A stretch of DNA of 60,254 nucleotides from Candidatus Cacconaster merdequi (GTDB lineage: Bacteria > Bacteroidota > Bacteroidia > Bacteroidales > UBA932): contig JAGHVK010000042.1 of NCBI GenBank assembly GCA_018064345.1, positions 1 to 60,254 on the forward strand. The letters run 5' to 3'. This document shows, one piece after another, positions 36,725 to 44,721 of the stretch. The position numbers were made by a program, and so were the translations under genes. Below the pieces are notes generated by a model. That model saw nothing but the letters and a program-made list of their open reading frames with translations, ran no database searches and was not told the origin of the DNA. Positions within the stretch are counted from its first letter, which is position 1; each line of letters begins with the position of its first letter.

Positions 36725-38071
36725 ATGAAAGTATCTGAAATTATGGCAAGCCTTGAGGCCAAGCACCCTGGCGAGCTTGAGTACCTGCAGGCAGTCCGCG
36801 AGGTTTTGGATTCCATCGAGGACGTATATAACCAGCATCCTGAATTTGAGAAGGCGAAGATTGTCGAAAGGATGGTAGAACCTGACCGCATCTTTACTTT
36901 CCGCGTTACCTGGGTGGATGACAAGGGCGACGTTCAGACCAATCTCGGCTACCGTGTGCAGTTCAACTCTGCAATCGGTCCGTACAAGGGAGGTCTCCGA
37001 TTCCACAAGGCTGTAACTCCTTCAATGCTCAAGTTCCTCGGCTTTGAACAGACATTCAAGAATGCACTCACCACTCTCCCTATGGGCGGTGGCAAGGGAG
37101 GCTCCGATTTCGATCCTGTCGGAAAGTCGAACGACGAGATTATGCGTTTCTGCCAGGCATTCATGCTTGAACTCTGGCGCTGCATCGGTCCTGACCAGGA
37201 TATTCCTGCAGGCGACGTAGGCGTAGGCGGACGTGAGATAGGCTTCCTTAACGGAATGTACCAGAAGCTTGCACGTCAGTATCATACAGGCGTTCTTACC
37301 GGAAAGGGAATGACTTGGGGTGGCTCTATTCTCCGTCCTGAGGCTACCGGTTTCGGTGCACTCTATTTCACACAGCACGTCCTTCAGACAGCCGGCAAGG
37401 ACATCAAAGGCAAGACTGTCGCAATCTCAGGCTTCGGTAATGTAGCGTGGGGTGCCTGCACAAAGGCTACTGAGCTCGGTGCAAAGGTTGTTGCAATCTC
37501 AGGTCCTGACGGTGTATGCGAGATTCCTGACGGCATAACCAAGGATATGATTGACTATATGCTTGAGATGCGTGCTTCAAACCGCAACAAGGTTGAGGAT
37601 ATGGCTGTCAAGTTCCCTGCTGCAACCAGATTTACTGCCGGCAAGAAGGCTTGGAGCGTCAAATGCGATATCGCTCTTCCTTGCGCATTCCAGAACGAAC
37701 TCTCTGAGGATGATGCAAAGCAACTCGTTTCCAACGGTACATGGTGCTGCTGCGAGGTTTCCAATATGGGTTGCCAGCCGGGTGCAATACATTTCTTCCA
37801 GGCTCAGCCGGGATTCCTCTTCGCTCCGGGCAAGGCAGTGAATGCAGGCGGTGTCGCCACTTCCGGCCTTGAAATGACCCAGAACGCCGAGCATATCAGC
37901 TGGGATGCTCAGGAAGTTGATGACAGACTCCACTCAATAATGCGCTCTATCCACGAGCAATGCGTCAAGTTCGGAACTCAGGCCGACGGCACTATCGACT
38001 ATGTCAAGGGTGCGAACATTGCAGGATTCATGAAAGTGGCACAGGCTATGCTTGAGCAGGGGATTTTGTAA
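36725..38071 (+). CDS. gdhA: NADP-type glutamate dehydrogenase
   Basis: Interconverts glutamate and 2-oxoglutarate plus ammonia. 448 aa from ATG 36725; the upstream TTG-led extension is unlikely. Seen: PYKGGLRFHKAVT, PMGGGKGGSDFDP with the catalytic lysine region, GDVGVGGREIGF, the nucleotide-binding GFGNVAWGA and the family C-terminal FMKVAQAMLEQGIL. Length and motifs match the hexameric S50-I type. The specificity for NADPH is by family only. It follows korAB, whose substrate it shares. Stop is 3 nt from that of convergent murI. Confidence 0.95.
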   Translation: MKVSEIMASLEAKHPGELEYLQAVREVLDSIEDVYNQHPEFEKAKIVERMVEPDRIFTFRVTWVDDKGDVQTNLGYRVQFNSAIGPYKGGLRFHKAVTPSMLKFLGFEQTFKNALTTLPMGGGKGGSDFDPVGKSNDEIMRFCQAFMLELWRCIGPDQDIPAGDVGVGGREIGFLNGMYQKLARQYHTGVLTGKGMTWGGSILRPEATGFGALYFTQHVLQTAGKDIKGKTVAISGFGNVAWGACTKATELGAKVVAISGPDGVCEIPDGITKDMIDYMLEMRASNRNKVEDMAVKFPAATRFTAGKKAWSVKCDIALPCAFQNELSEDDAKQLVSNGTWCCCEVSNMGCQPGAIHFFQAQPGFLFAPGKAVNAGGVATSGLEMTQNAEHISWDAQEVDDRLHSIMRSIHEQCVKFGTQADGTIDYVKGANIAGFMKVAQAMLEQGIL

Positions 38072-38072
38072 A

Positions 38073-38140
38073 TCTTATTCCTTTGAGGAATAAAAGTATT
38101 GAACGGAGCCTTTCCTTGTGGAAGGCTCTGTTTCTTTTGT
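38073..38140 (+). terminator. Terminator pair after gdhA, overlapping murI 3' end
   Basis: A small hairpin TTATTCC/GGAATAA (38076-38092) is followed by a stronger one GAGCCTTTCC/GGAAGGCTC (38106-38128, one bulge) and TGTTTCTTTT. The second lies in the coding end of the convergent murI gene. Confidence 0.6.
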
Positions 38141-38788
38141 CTGCTCGAGGATTCGGAGTGTCTGGCGGGCGACTGCCGGTGCGGGATTGATGACTGTCAC
38201 CCCGGTTCCGGCTATACGCTCTATGACCGGTTGCAGGAAAGGGTAGTGGGTACAGCCCAGCACTATGTGGTCGGCTCCTGCCTCAAGCATCGGATCGATG
38301 CAGTTATGAATGAGGCGTTCAACGTCGGGGCCGTCGAGAATGCCCTTTTCGACCGTTTCCACGAGGCCTTCCCCGATGCGTTCAATTACCTTGACATTAC
38401 CTGAAAAACGCGCCAGAGTGTCAAGATAGAGCCTTCCTTTGAAAGTTCCGGCTGTTGCAAGGACACCGACGACCCCGCTGCGGGAGTGGAGAAGCGCCGG
38501 CTTTATTGCAGGCTCCATTCCGACGAAAGGAACAGGATAGTGCTCTCGAAGGTAGGAGATGGCAGCAGCAGTGGCCGTATTGCAGGCCACCACTATTATG
38601 CTGCAACCTTTCGATATCAGGAATTCGGTGATCCGCGACGCCCTCTCAATTATGAATCCGGGCTTCTTAGGGCCGTACGGGCAGTATGCGGAATCTCCGT
38701 AATAGATGTAATCCTCCGATGGAATCAGTTTGACAAGTTCCTTCAGTACACTCTTGCCACCTTCGCCGGAGTCATACACACCTATCAT
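38075..38788 (-). CDS. murI: Glutamate racemase
   Basis: Supplies D-glutamate for peptidoglycan. 237 aa, somewhat shorter than the usual 260-280, because it starts right at the first motif. Seen: IGVYDSGEGG at the N-terminus, VVACNTATAAA with the first catalytic Cys and LGCTHYPFLQP with the second, and NPAPAVARQT near the end. All catalytic signatures are present. It is 15 nt after the PorV-like gene and so may be read through from it. A chaperone/cell-wall context in other Bacteroidota places murI after ompH genes; here korAB and gdhA intervene on the opposite strand. Confidence 0.93.
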   Translation of the reverse strand: MIGVYDSGEGGKSVLKELVKLIPSEDYIYYGDSAYCPYGPKKPGFIIERASRITEFLISKGCSIIVVACNTATAAAISYLREHYPVPFVGMEPAIKPALLHSRSGVVGVLATAGTFKGRLYLDTLARFSGNVKVIERIGEGLVETVEKGILDGPDVERLIHNCIDPMLEAGADHIVLGCTHYPFLQPVIERIAGTGVTVINPAPAVARQTLRILEQTKETEPSTRKGSVQYFYSSKE

Positions 38789-38803
38789 AATCGGGTAATA
38801 ATC

Positions 38804-39619
38804 TTAGAAAGAGTAGCCCAAAGTCGCTGAGATTGTCCCGGCAAGAGGTGTGTCGTAGATAATGTATGCTGCATCCAAATTGATGCCGGCGAACTTGAAT
38901 CCGAGGCCCGCCGACAGGAACGACGGGATTGCCTCACCGTAGTGGTAACCGGCCCTCAGCGACACTATGTCGGCAATCGAGTACTCTGCACCGATTCCGG
39001 CCATCAGACCTCCTGCGAACAGGAAATCGAGCTCTGCTGATGCTGTGAATCCTGAGATTGTATAGGCCGCGTCCGCTTTGCACAATGCTACTTGGGAAGC
39101 AAGGTTGCAGGCTGCAAATTCAGCTTTGATGTTATTCTTGCGGTACTGCACACAAACGTCAGCGCCGAAGGTGCTGAGGCCCGTTTCAGCAAGGGACGAC
39201 TTCACGAAATTGACCTTTGCGCCGAATGCAAGCCCGGAAGAGAGCTTGTAGAGGGCTCCTACCTTGGCGAATATGTCTTTCGGAGTGAAACTCTTGCCGC
39301 TCCATTCTCCGGTAATACCGGAAATTTCAGAAGGCTGTCCGCTAAGCATTCCACCGTTTATGTTGATTTCCAAGGATTCAGAGGCGGCAAACCATACATT
39401 TGCTCCTATGAGGGTGGAATTCATCTCCTTCGGTGCCCACATCATATATCCGGCATTGATGCCGAAAGTGGTGCTGTCGTGGTCAGGGACTGCCTGACTG
39501 ATGCCTCCGATGGCTGTGGATGCAGCGCTGCCCGGCAGGAGCAAGGTCTCGGGACCTTGTGCGAACATACTTGGGACAGAGATTATTGCCGCAATGGCGA
39601 ATACTAATATCTTTTTCAT
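38804..39619 (-). CDS. PorV/PorQ-family outer-membrane barrel protein
   Basis: 271 aa with a signal peptide (about 1-20, ending MFAQ) and beta-strand-rich, glycine- and aromatic-patterned sequence with a C-terminal YSF, as in FadL-like 14-strand barrels such as PorV and PorQ of the type IX secretion system. PorV collects cargo and PorQ helps in sorting; this protein has the general look but I cannot tell which. It starts 12 nt after the T9SS-sorted protease gene, so the two are probably an operon. No plug domain is seen. Confidence 0.65.
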   Translation of the reverse strand: MKKILVFAIAAIISVPSMFAQGPETLLLPGSAASTAIGGISQAVPDHDSTTFGINAGYMMWAPKEMNSTLIGANVWFAASESLEININGGMLSGQPSEISGITGEWSGKSFTPKDIFAKVGALYKLSSGLAFGAKVNFVKSSLAETGLSTFGADVCVQYRKNNIKAEFAACNLASQVALCKADAAYTISGFTASAELDFLFAGGLMAGIGAEYSIADIVSLRAGYHYGEAIPSFLSAGLGFKFAGINLDAAYIIYDTPLAGTISATLGYSF

Positions 39620-39631
39620 TGTTCCGGTTTT

Positions 39632-42211
39632 TTACAGTTTGACGATGTTGTTCCTTGTTTCAGTCGAGCCGCTCTTCACTACTACGGTGTAGGTGCCTGA
39701 GTTCATCTGTTTCATATCCACTTTGAGAGGGTCGAACGGAGTGATGGTTGAAGTATTGTCGAATACTTTTTTTCCGGATGTGCTGAATATGGTTACCTGT
39801 GCGCTCGTGCTCTCAGCGGTGCGGACGTTGAGAATGTCAGTCACCGGGTTAGGGTAGAGGTCAATTTCGTGAGAACCGTCGCGTACAACCACCTTGAACG
39901 ATGTCGATGCACTCTTGCCCATAGCATCGGTGGCAGTGATTGTCATAGTGGTCTCACCGTACCCTATACCCTTGATTTCAAAGTTGTTCCCGGATTTGGA
40001 CGCAGTCACCACCCTGTCGTTGGTGAAGGTGTAGGAGAGAACCTCTCCATCCTCATCCGAGAAGTGGCTTGATTCAGGCACGGAGACTGAATCACCTTTC
40101 TTGTTGAAGCAGATGTTGCTGACAGGTGCGACAAGCTGTGGAGCGCGGTTCTCCATCACTTTGTAATGAAGCTCGAACGGCTCTGAGGCTAGTGAGTATT
40201 TGTCGGAGGCATTGACTGTGATGCTGTGGTCTCCTACCTTGGATACGTTTCCCTGGATTGTGAACTTGAAGTGATTGTCGTCCATCTTTGTCATCCTGAC
40301 ACCATCTATGTCATCAAAATCATAGGAAACTGTCACTGAATGTCTGTCAGGGTCTGTGACAGTGATGTTCACGTCAATGTTCTGCCACTGCTTTACGGTA
40401 AGCTGGTCTTCAACCGAACATTCAATCACAGGGGCGCTGTTCTTGTTTGTCTTTATCTTCTTGACTGCCGACTTTGCAGATTCGTTGCCTGCGTAGTCGA
40501 AAGCTGAAATCTGGAAAGAGTACTCCTTCTCGAACTTGAGGTCTTCGAAGAGAATCTCGTCCTCTATACTGAATGTGTGTGGAACGCCGTCGATATAAAC
40601 TTTGAATCCGTAAGCCTGACCGTCGTCTTCATCGGCCGGAATCTCCGGCTTGAGCAGGATGCTGTTTCCGAACACTTCGTGTGTGTACGATTCTACACGG
40701 TCCGGAGCTATCCTGCTGAACTGTGCGAAAGCAAGACGGGCACTTATCATTCCTGCGCCAATCTGCCCCTTACTATGCGGGTTGTATTGGTATATGCTTG
40801 GGTCGCAGCTTTTTATGATTGCTTCTCTCAAGTCGTCACAAGTATATCCCTGACCACCTCTTTCTGAAAGGATCAGGGCTGCCAGTCCGCTTACGTGCGG
40901 GCAGGCCATCGAAGTTCCCTGCATTCCCTGATATCTGTTGTTCGGAACAGTGCTGAGGATACCGGCGTGCATAAAATCCAAACTCTGTTCTCCTCCCGGA
41001 GCGCATACGTCCACCCACGGCCCGAAATTGGAATAGCTGGTTATTTGCCCGGTAGGGGCTATCGCTGCCACGGAAATACATTTTTCATACTGCCCCGGCC
41101 AGCCATGGTCAGTGGATTCATTTCCAGCACTGAATATCACCAAGCCGCCCTTCATAGGACTGTCCGGACGCTGGTTGCCGTCAGGGTCGCATCCTGCGTA
41201 CTTGATGAAATAGTCAATTGCGGCCTTGTCGCTTGGGTCTATGTGGGTACCGTTTTCGTCATATCCCCAGCTGTTCTGAGCTATTACTGCTCCGTTTTCC
41301 GCAGCATATTGAAATACCGGGCCTAAATAGAGATGACCTTTTCCCGATTCATCGAATATCTGGCCGCTCATAAGCCTGACTCCCTTCTTGGGATAATTTC
41401 CTCCTGCTACGGAGCAGATGCCTTTCCCGTTGCCGTTTATTGCACCTATTGTCCCTGCTACGTGCGTTCCGTGTGTGCAAGGTGTCACTTCACCTGTTAT
41501 CGAACCTGATGAGACATTGATTCCGTAGATGTCGTCTGCCACTCCGTTCCCATCATCATCCTTGCCTGCCACTCCATTGAGTTCCGCTTCGTTCACCCAC
41601 ATATTGCCGGCGAGGTCTTCGTGTGTGTAGTCCACACCTCCGTCAATGACTGCAACAGTCACCGATTCGTTGCCGAAGTGGCCGTATATGTCCCACGATT
41701 CCTGGAGTTCGATGTCTATGCCCTCCTGAGCATAACTGTATTGTCCGATATTGTACATATCCCACTGCTCTCCGAATCTCGGGTCGTTCATCTCGATTGA
41801 AGAGACTGATGCCATTTGCCGGGGTTCTACAAGGAGGACATCCTTCATCTTTTCAAGTGATGCCGATGCCTTTGAAGCAGCGGCATCATCTGCAATTTCA
41901 ACGGTGAACCAGTGGTGCAGTCCTGACTCTCTCTGGGCCTTCTCCCATTTTCCTCCGATAATGAAGACTGGTGTTACGCTCTTGACATCAGGGCCGAATA
42001 TATCATTTGCTTCGTTATTGCCCGCTGACAGGAGCTTCGCGGAGAGAGCGTCGGTCACTTCGATTGTGACGAAGCGGTTCTCTGCCTCGAAAGTTGTTTC
42101 TTGAGAGATTGCTGAAGGTTGTTCCTCCGGTTTGAACTCAGATGCTTTCTCGCAGGAGAAAGATGCAACTGCCACTGAAATGATGGCTAGTGTGATAGGT
42201 AGTCTCCTCAT
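39632..42211 (-). CDS. Secreted subtilisin-like (S8) serine protease with type IX secretion C-terminal domain
   Basis: Cell-surface or secreted protease, 859 aa from ATG 42211. Seen: signal peptide with Cys20, a propeptide-like region (about 40-140), the S8 catalytic domain with Asp190 (AVIDGGVDYTHED), His247 (THGTHVAG), oxyanion Asn313 and Ser434 (GTSMACPHVSG), an Fn3-like domain (about 510-590), two immunoglobulin/cadherin-like domains (about 590-780), and a C-terminal LYPNPVTDILNV sorting domain of T9SS type A. All catalytic residues are present. It has its own promoter after the susCD transcript ends, and the PorV-like gene follows. Confidence 0.92.
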   Translation of the reverse strand: MRRLPITLAIISVAVASFSCEKASEFKPEEQPSAISQETTFEAENRFVTIEVTDALSAKLLSAGNNEANDIFGPDVKSVTPVFIIGGKWEKAQRESGLHHWFTVEIADDAAASKASASLEKMKDVLLVEPRQMASVSSIEMNDPRFGEQWDMYNIGQYSYAQEGIDIELQESWDIYGHFGNESVTVAVIDGGVDYTHEDLAGNMWVNEAELNGVAGKDDDGNGVADDIYGINVSSGSITGEVTPCTHGTHVAGTIGAINGNGKGICSVAGGNYPKKGVRLMSGQIFDESGKGHLYLGPVFQYAAENGAVIAQNSWGYDENGTHIDPSDKAAIDYFIKYAGCDPDGNQRPDSPMKGGLVIFSAGNESTDHGWPGQYEKCISVAAIAPTGQITSYSNFGPWVDVCAPGGEQSLDFMHAGILSTVPNNRYQGMQGTSMACPHVSGLAALILSERGGQGYTCDDLREAIIKSCDPSIYQYNPHSKGQIGAGMISARLAFAQFSRIAPDRVESYTHEVFGNSILLKPEIPADEDDGQAYGFKVYIDGVPHTFSIEDEILFEDLKFEKEYSFQISAFDYAGNESAKSAVKKIKTNKNSAPVIECSVEDQLTVKQWQNIDVNITVTDPDRHSVTVSYDFDDIDGVRMTKMDDNHFKFTIQGNVSKVGDHSITVNASDKYSLASEPFELHYKVMENRAPQLVAPVSNICFNKKGDSVSVPESSHFSDEDGEVLSYTFTNDRVVTASKSGNNFEIKGIGYGETTMTITATDAMGKSASTSFKVVVRDGSHEIDLYPNPVTDILNVRTAESTSAQVTIFSTSGKKVFDNTSTITPFDPLKVDMKQMNSGTYTVVVKSGSTETRNNIVKL

Positions 42212-42235
42212 TGTAATCAATTTCAATTGTTGATA

Positions 42236-42243
42236 CAAAGATA
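42236..42243 (-). promoter_or_regulatory. Putative -7 element for the S8 protease gene
   Basis: Minus strand TATCTTTG, 24 nt before the ATG at 42211. The -33 region overlaps the terminator hairpin of the upstream lipoprotein gene. Confidence 0.5.
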
Positions 42244-42251
42244 GTTAAAAA

Positions 42252-42285
42252 TAAGAATCTCCGACCTGCCGGCCGGAGATTCTTA
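42252..42285 (-). terminator. Terminator after the susCD-lipoprotein transcript
   Basis: Stem TAAGAATCTCCG/CGGAGATTCTTA with a short GC-rich centre, followed on the minus strand by TTATTTTT. It lies 22 nt after the small lipoprotein stop. Confidence 0.85.
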
Positions 42286-42306
42286 AAATGTAATATCAAG
42301 TAATTG

Positions 42307-43149
42307 TTATTTCTTTGTGAGGATGAAAGGATCCAAATACAAATCCCACCAGCCGTTACCGTCTTGGTAGATGCCCCATACGTTGTCAATCATGATTTTG
42401 TCACCATCACTGTTGAAATAGAGCTTGAGGTCATCCTCAACTTCCATAGAATCGTCCGTGAACGATATAAGGAAGCAAGTTTGGTAGCCAACCAGCTGAT
42501 AACTAGGTATGGTTATGATGAAATTGTCGCAATCCACTTCGCCGTCGAAGATGTTTTTGCCTTTTGATGCCACAAAACCGTTCTCGGCAAAGAATGGAGA
42601 CAGGTTGAGGACTTGGCATTTATGCTCAGGGTCATCTGCGTCAGGGACGATTGTTATCTCGAAGTCATGCGGATCTCCCCATGCGTCAGCCACAGCCTTG
42701 GCAGTGAATGTTCCGGCAGCCTTGTAAATGAACTTCACGTCAGGAACGTCAAATGAGATTGCATCCGAGAATGCAGAGCCTGAAGTGCAGCTTACGCAGG
42801 CCTTGAAGAAGTTCATCTGGCCAGGATATGCTTTTGCCTTGACTTTGTAAGTGCCGTCACCAGCGTTTTCAGCCTCTATAAAGTCAGTGCTTGAGAAGTC
42901 AGATGTCCTGCTGGAGAGCATACCGATTTCGAGACCTTGAAGGCCGCTGGTACCGTTTACCGTGATGGTAACTTCTACTGTACCTTCCGCAGGGTTGTTT
43001 TTCACATCATTGGCGATAGAGACAGTAGGGAGATTCTGCTTTTGTGCAAAAGCAGCTTCAGCGTCCGCCTTTTCGAGGGCGTCCTTGGCGCAGGATGCTG
43101 AAAGGAGCACCAAAAGCGCCATTGCTGTATATCTAAATATTTTCTTCAT
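42307..43149 (-). CDS. Lipoprotein of SusCD operon (SusE-like position)
   Basis: 280 aa lipoprotein with signal and Cys20 (LSASC). Beta-rich, with an immunoglobulin-like first half (TVEVTITVNGTSGLQ type strands) and a second half with aromatic residues near the end (GNGWWDLYLDPF). It sits where a SusE/F-like accessory glycan- or peptide-binding lipoprotein is usually found, 18 nt after susD. I do not recognise a specific family, and substrate is unknown. Confidence 0.7.
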   Translation of the reverse strand: MKKIFRYTAMALLVLLSASCAKDALEKADAEAAFAQKQNLPTVSIANDVKNNPAEGTVEVTITVNGTSGLQGLEIGMLSSRTSDFSSTDFIEAENAGDGTYKVKAKAYPGQMNFFKACVSCTSGSAFSDAISFDVPDVKFIYKAAGTFTAKAVADAWGDPHDFEITIVPDADDPEHKCQVLNLSPFFAENGFVASKGKNIFDGEVDCDNFIITIPSYQLVGYQTCFLISFTDDSMEVEDDLKLYFNSDGDKIMIDNVWGIYQDGNGWWDLYLDPFILTKK

Positions 43150-43167
43150 ATCAATGATTCTTTTGGG

Positions 43168-44703
43168 TTAGTTGTCCTCACCTGTATCCCATTCGTTCTG
43201 GTCTTCTTCGGTGATGGCAGGGTTGTTCTGCAATTCCCTGTTAGGAATCTGGAAGTTCCAGGATGCATCGTGAGCCGGGAAGTCGTGCAATGCTGATGCC
43301 GGGAAGTTGGTGCCGTCGTATTTTCTGATTACATCAACTGCGAGGCGTCTTACATCGAAGTAGTTGAAGCCTTCGCCCCAGAGCTCGATCCTTCTTTGGG
43401 TATAGATCTCATCAAATGTAAGGCTGTTGCAAACCCATTCAGGGTCACGCTTGTCCATAAGCTGCTGGAGAACGCTCTTTGCGCCAGTGGCGTCACCGCC
43501 TTTGAATTTTGCCTCAGACTCAATGAGGTACATTTCAGCTGCACGCATGAAGGTGTAATCCTGAAGCCACTGGGCTACATATCCGAACTTGCGTGAAGCA
43601 TACGGGAATTTCGCTCCTGCCGTAGCTGCAGTCGGGTCTCCTGCCGGGGTGTTGAACAGGCTCTTGCGGTAGTCGCTGCTGGCCATCTTTTCGTAGAGAC
43701 GTCTGTCTATGCAGCGTGAATCCTGTCCCAGTCCGCCGTAACCTGTGCAATCGTTGCTCATCATTGAGAAGAATGATGCGTAAGAGGTCATTGTCTCAGT
43801 AGAGTGGTTGAAGCCCCACATAACTTCCGGGTCTTCGATTTCCATAAAGCCGGCGTGCAGGCGGTCGTTATCCATAAGAGTAAAGCCGCTCTTGGCTTCA
43901 GCAGCTGCTTCGGCTGCCTTTGACCACTGCTGGGTAAGGAGGTAATAGCGGGCTGCAAGACCTTGTGCTACTGAATAGTTGATTTCGTTCTTGCTTGCTC
44001 TAGTGTAACCGTTGAGAAGGGCAAGGGACTTGTCGATGTTCTCTTCGATGAACTTGCATACATCGTCAAGAGTGTTGCGGCCTGAATACTGGTCCACCTC
44101 ATCGGTCGTACGACCGTCGCGGGTGGCGAAAATCAATGGAACACCCTTCGCGCTGCTGTTGAAGGTAGCGTTAGGATAGTTGCCTGCTGCAACGTCCTGG
44201 AAGTAGGTAATAACTGTGGTGTAGGCAAGGACACGCATTGCGTATGCCTGTCCGAGGTAGCCTCTCAAATCCTGGTTCTCAGGGTCCTCTTCGCCGAAGA
44301 AGTCGATGATTTCGTTAGACTTGGCAATCAAGGTGTAGCAGAAGTTCCAGAATTGGAACGGGCGTGCCCAGGTGTACATACCGTAGTCGTGGTTGATGTC
44401 GTATACATACCAGTTGTTAGTGCCGTTGCAAATAACGTCCTGACACATTACGTCTCCAAGAAGACCGAGAGAAAGGTATCCGAAGTCATCATGTACAATG
44501 GAACTTGAACTCTGGGTGTTGTATTTGACCATATAGGAGTAGAGTCCGTTCACGTAGGATGTCAGGAATGACGGATCCTGCTCTACCATTGAAGCGGCTG
44601 CGGTTCCTGTGAGGGAGCCTGTCATAGGAACTTCCTCGAACTGCTTGTCGCAGGATGAGAGAATGAGGAGAGCTGAAGCAAGTATTGCTATATATTTTTT
44701 CAT
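43168..44703 (-). CDS. SusD/RagB-family nutrient-uptake lipoprotein
   Basis: Surface lipoprotein lid that delivers ligand to the SusC-type channel. 511 aa with lipid anchor at Cys18 (ILSSC). Seen: the SusD N-terminal TPR-like region, ARPFQFWNFCYTLIAKSNEI, AQAYAMRVLAYTTVITYFQDV, and the C-terminal family part EAKFKGGDATGAKSVLQQLMDKR, then EIYTQRRIELWGEG. Encoded 18 nt after susC. RagB-like proteins bind peptides as well as glycans. Confidence 0.94.
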   Translation of the reverse strand: MKKYIAILASALLILSSCDKQFEEVPMTGSLTGTAAASMVEQDPSFLTSYVNGLYSYMVKYNTQSSSSIVHDDFGYLSLGLLGDVMCQDVICNGTNNWYVYDINHDYGMYTWARPFQFWNFCYTLIAKSNEIIDFFGEEDPENQDLRGYLGQAYAMRVLAYTTVITYFQDVAAGNYPNATFNSSAKGVPLIFATRDGRTTDEVDQYSGRNTLDDVCKFIEENIDKSLALLNGYTRASKNEINYSVAQGLAARYYLLTQQWSKAAEAAAEAKSGFTLMDNDRLHAGFMEIEDPEVMWGFNHSTETMTSYASFFSMMSNDCTGYGGLGQDSRCIDRRLYEKMASSDYRKSLFNTPAGDPTAATAGAKFPYASRKFGYVAQWLQDYTFMRAAEMYLIESEAKFKGGDATGAKSVLQQLMDKRDPEWVCNSLTFDEIYTQRRIELWGEGFNYFDVRRLAVDVIRKYDGTNFPASALHDFPAHDASWNFQIPNRELQNNPAITEEDQNEWDTGEDN

Positions 44704-44721
44704 ATTTCTTATCTCCTATGT

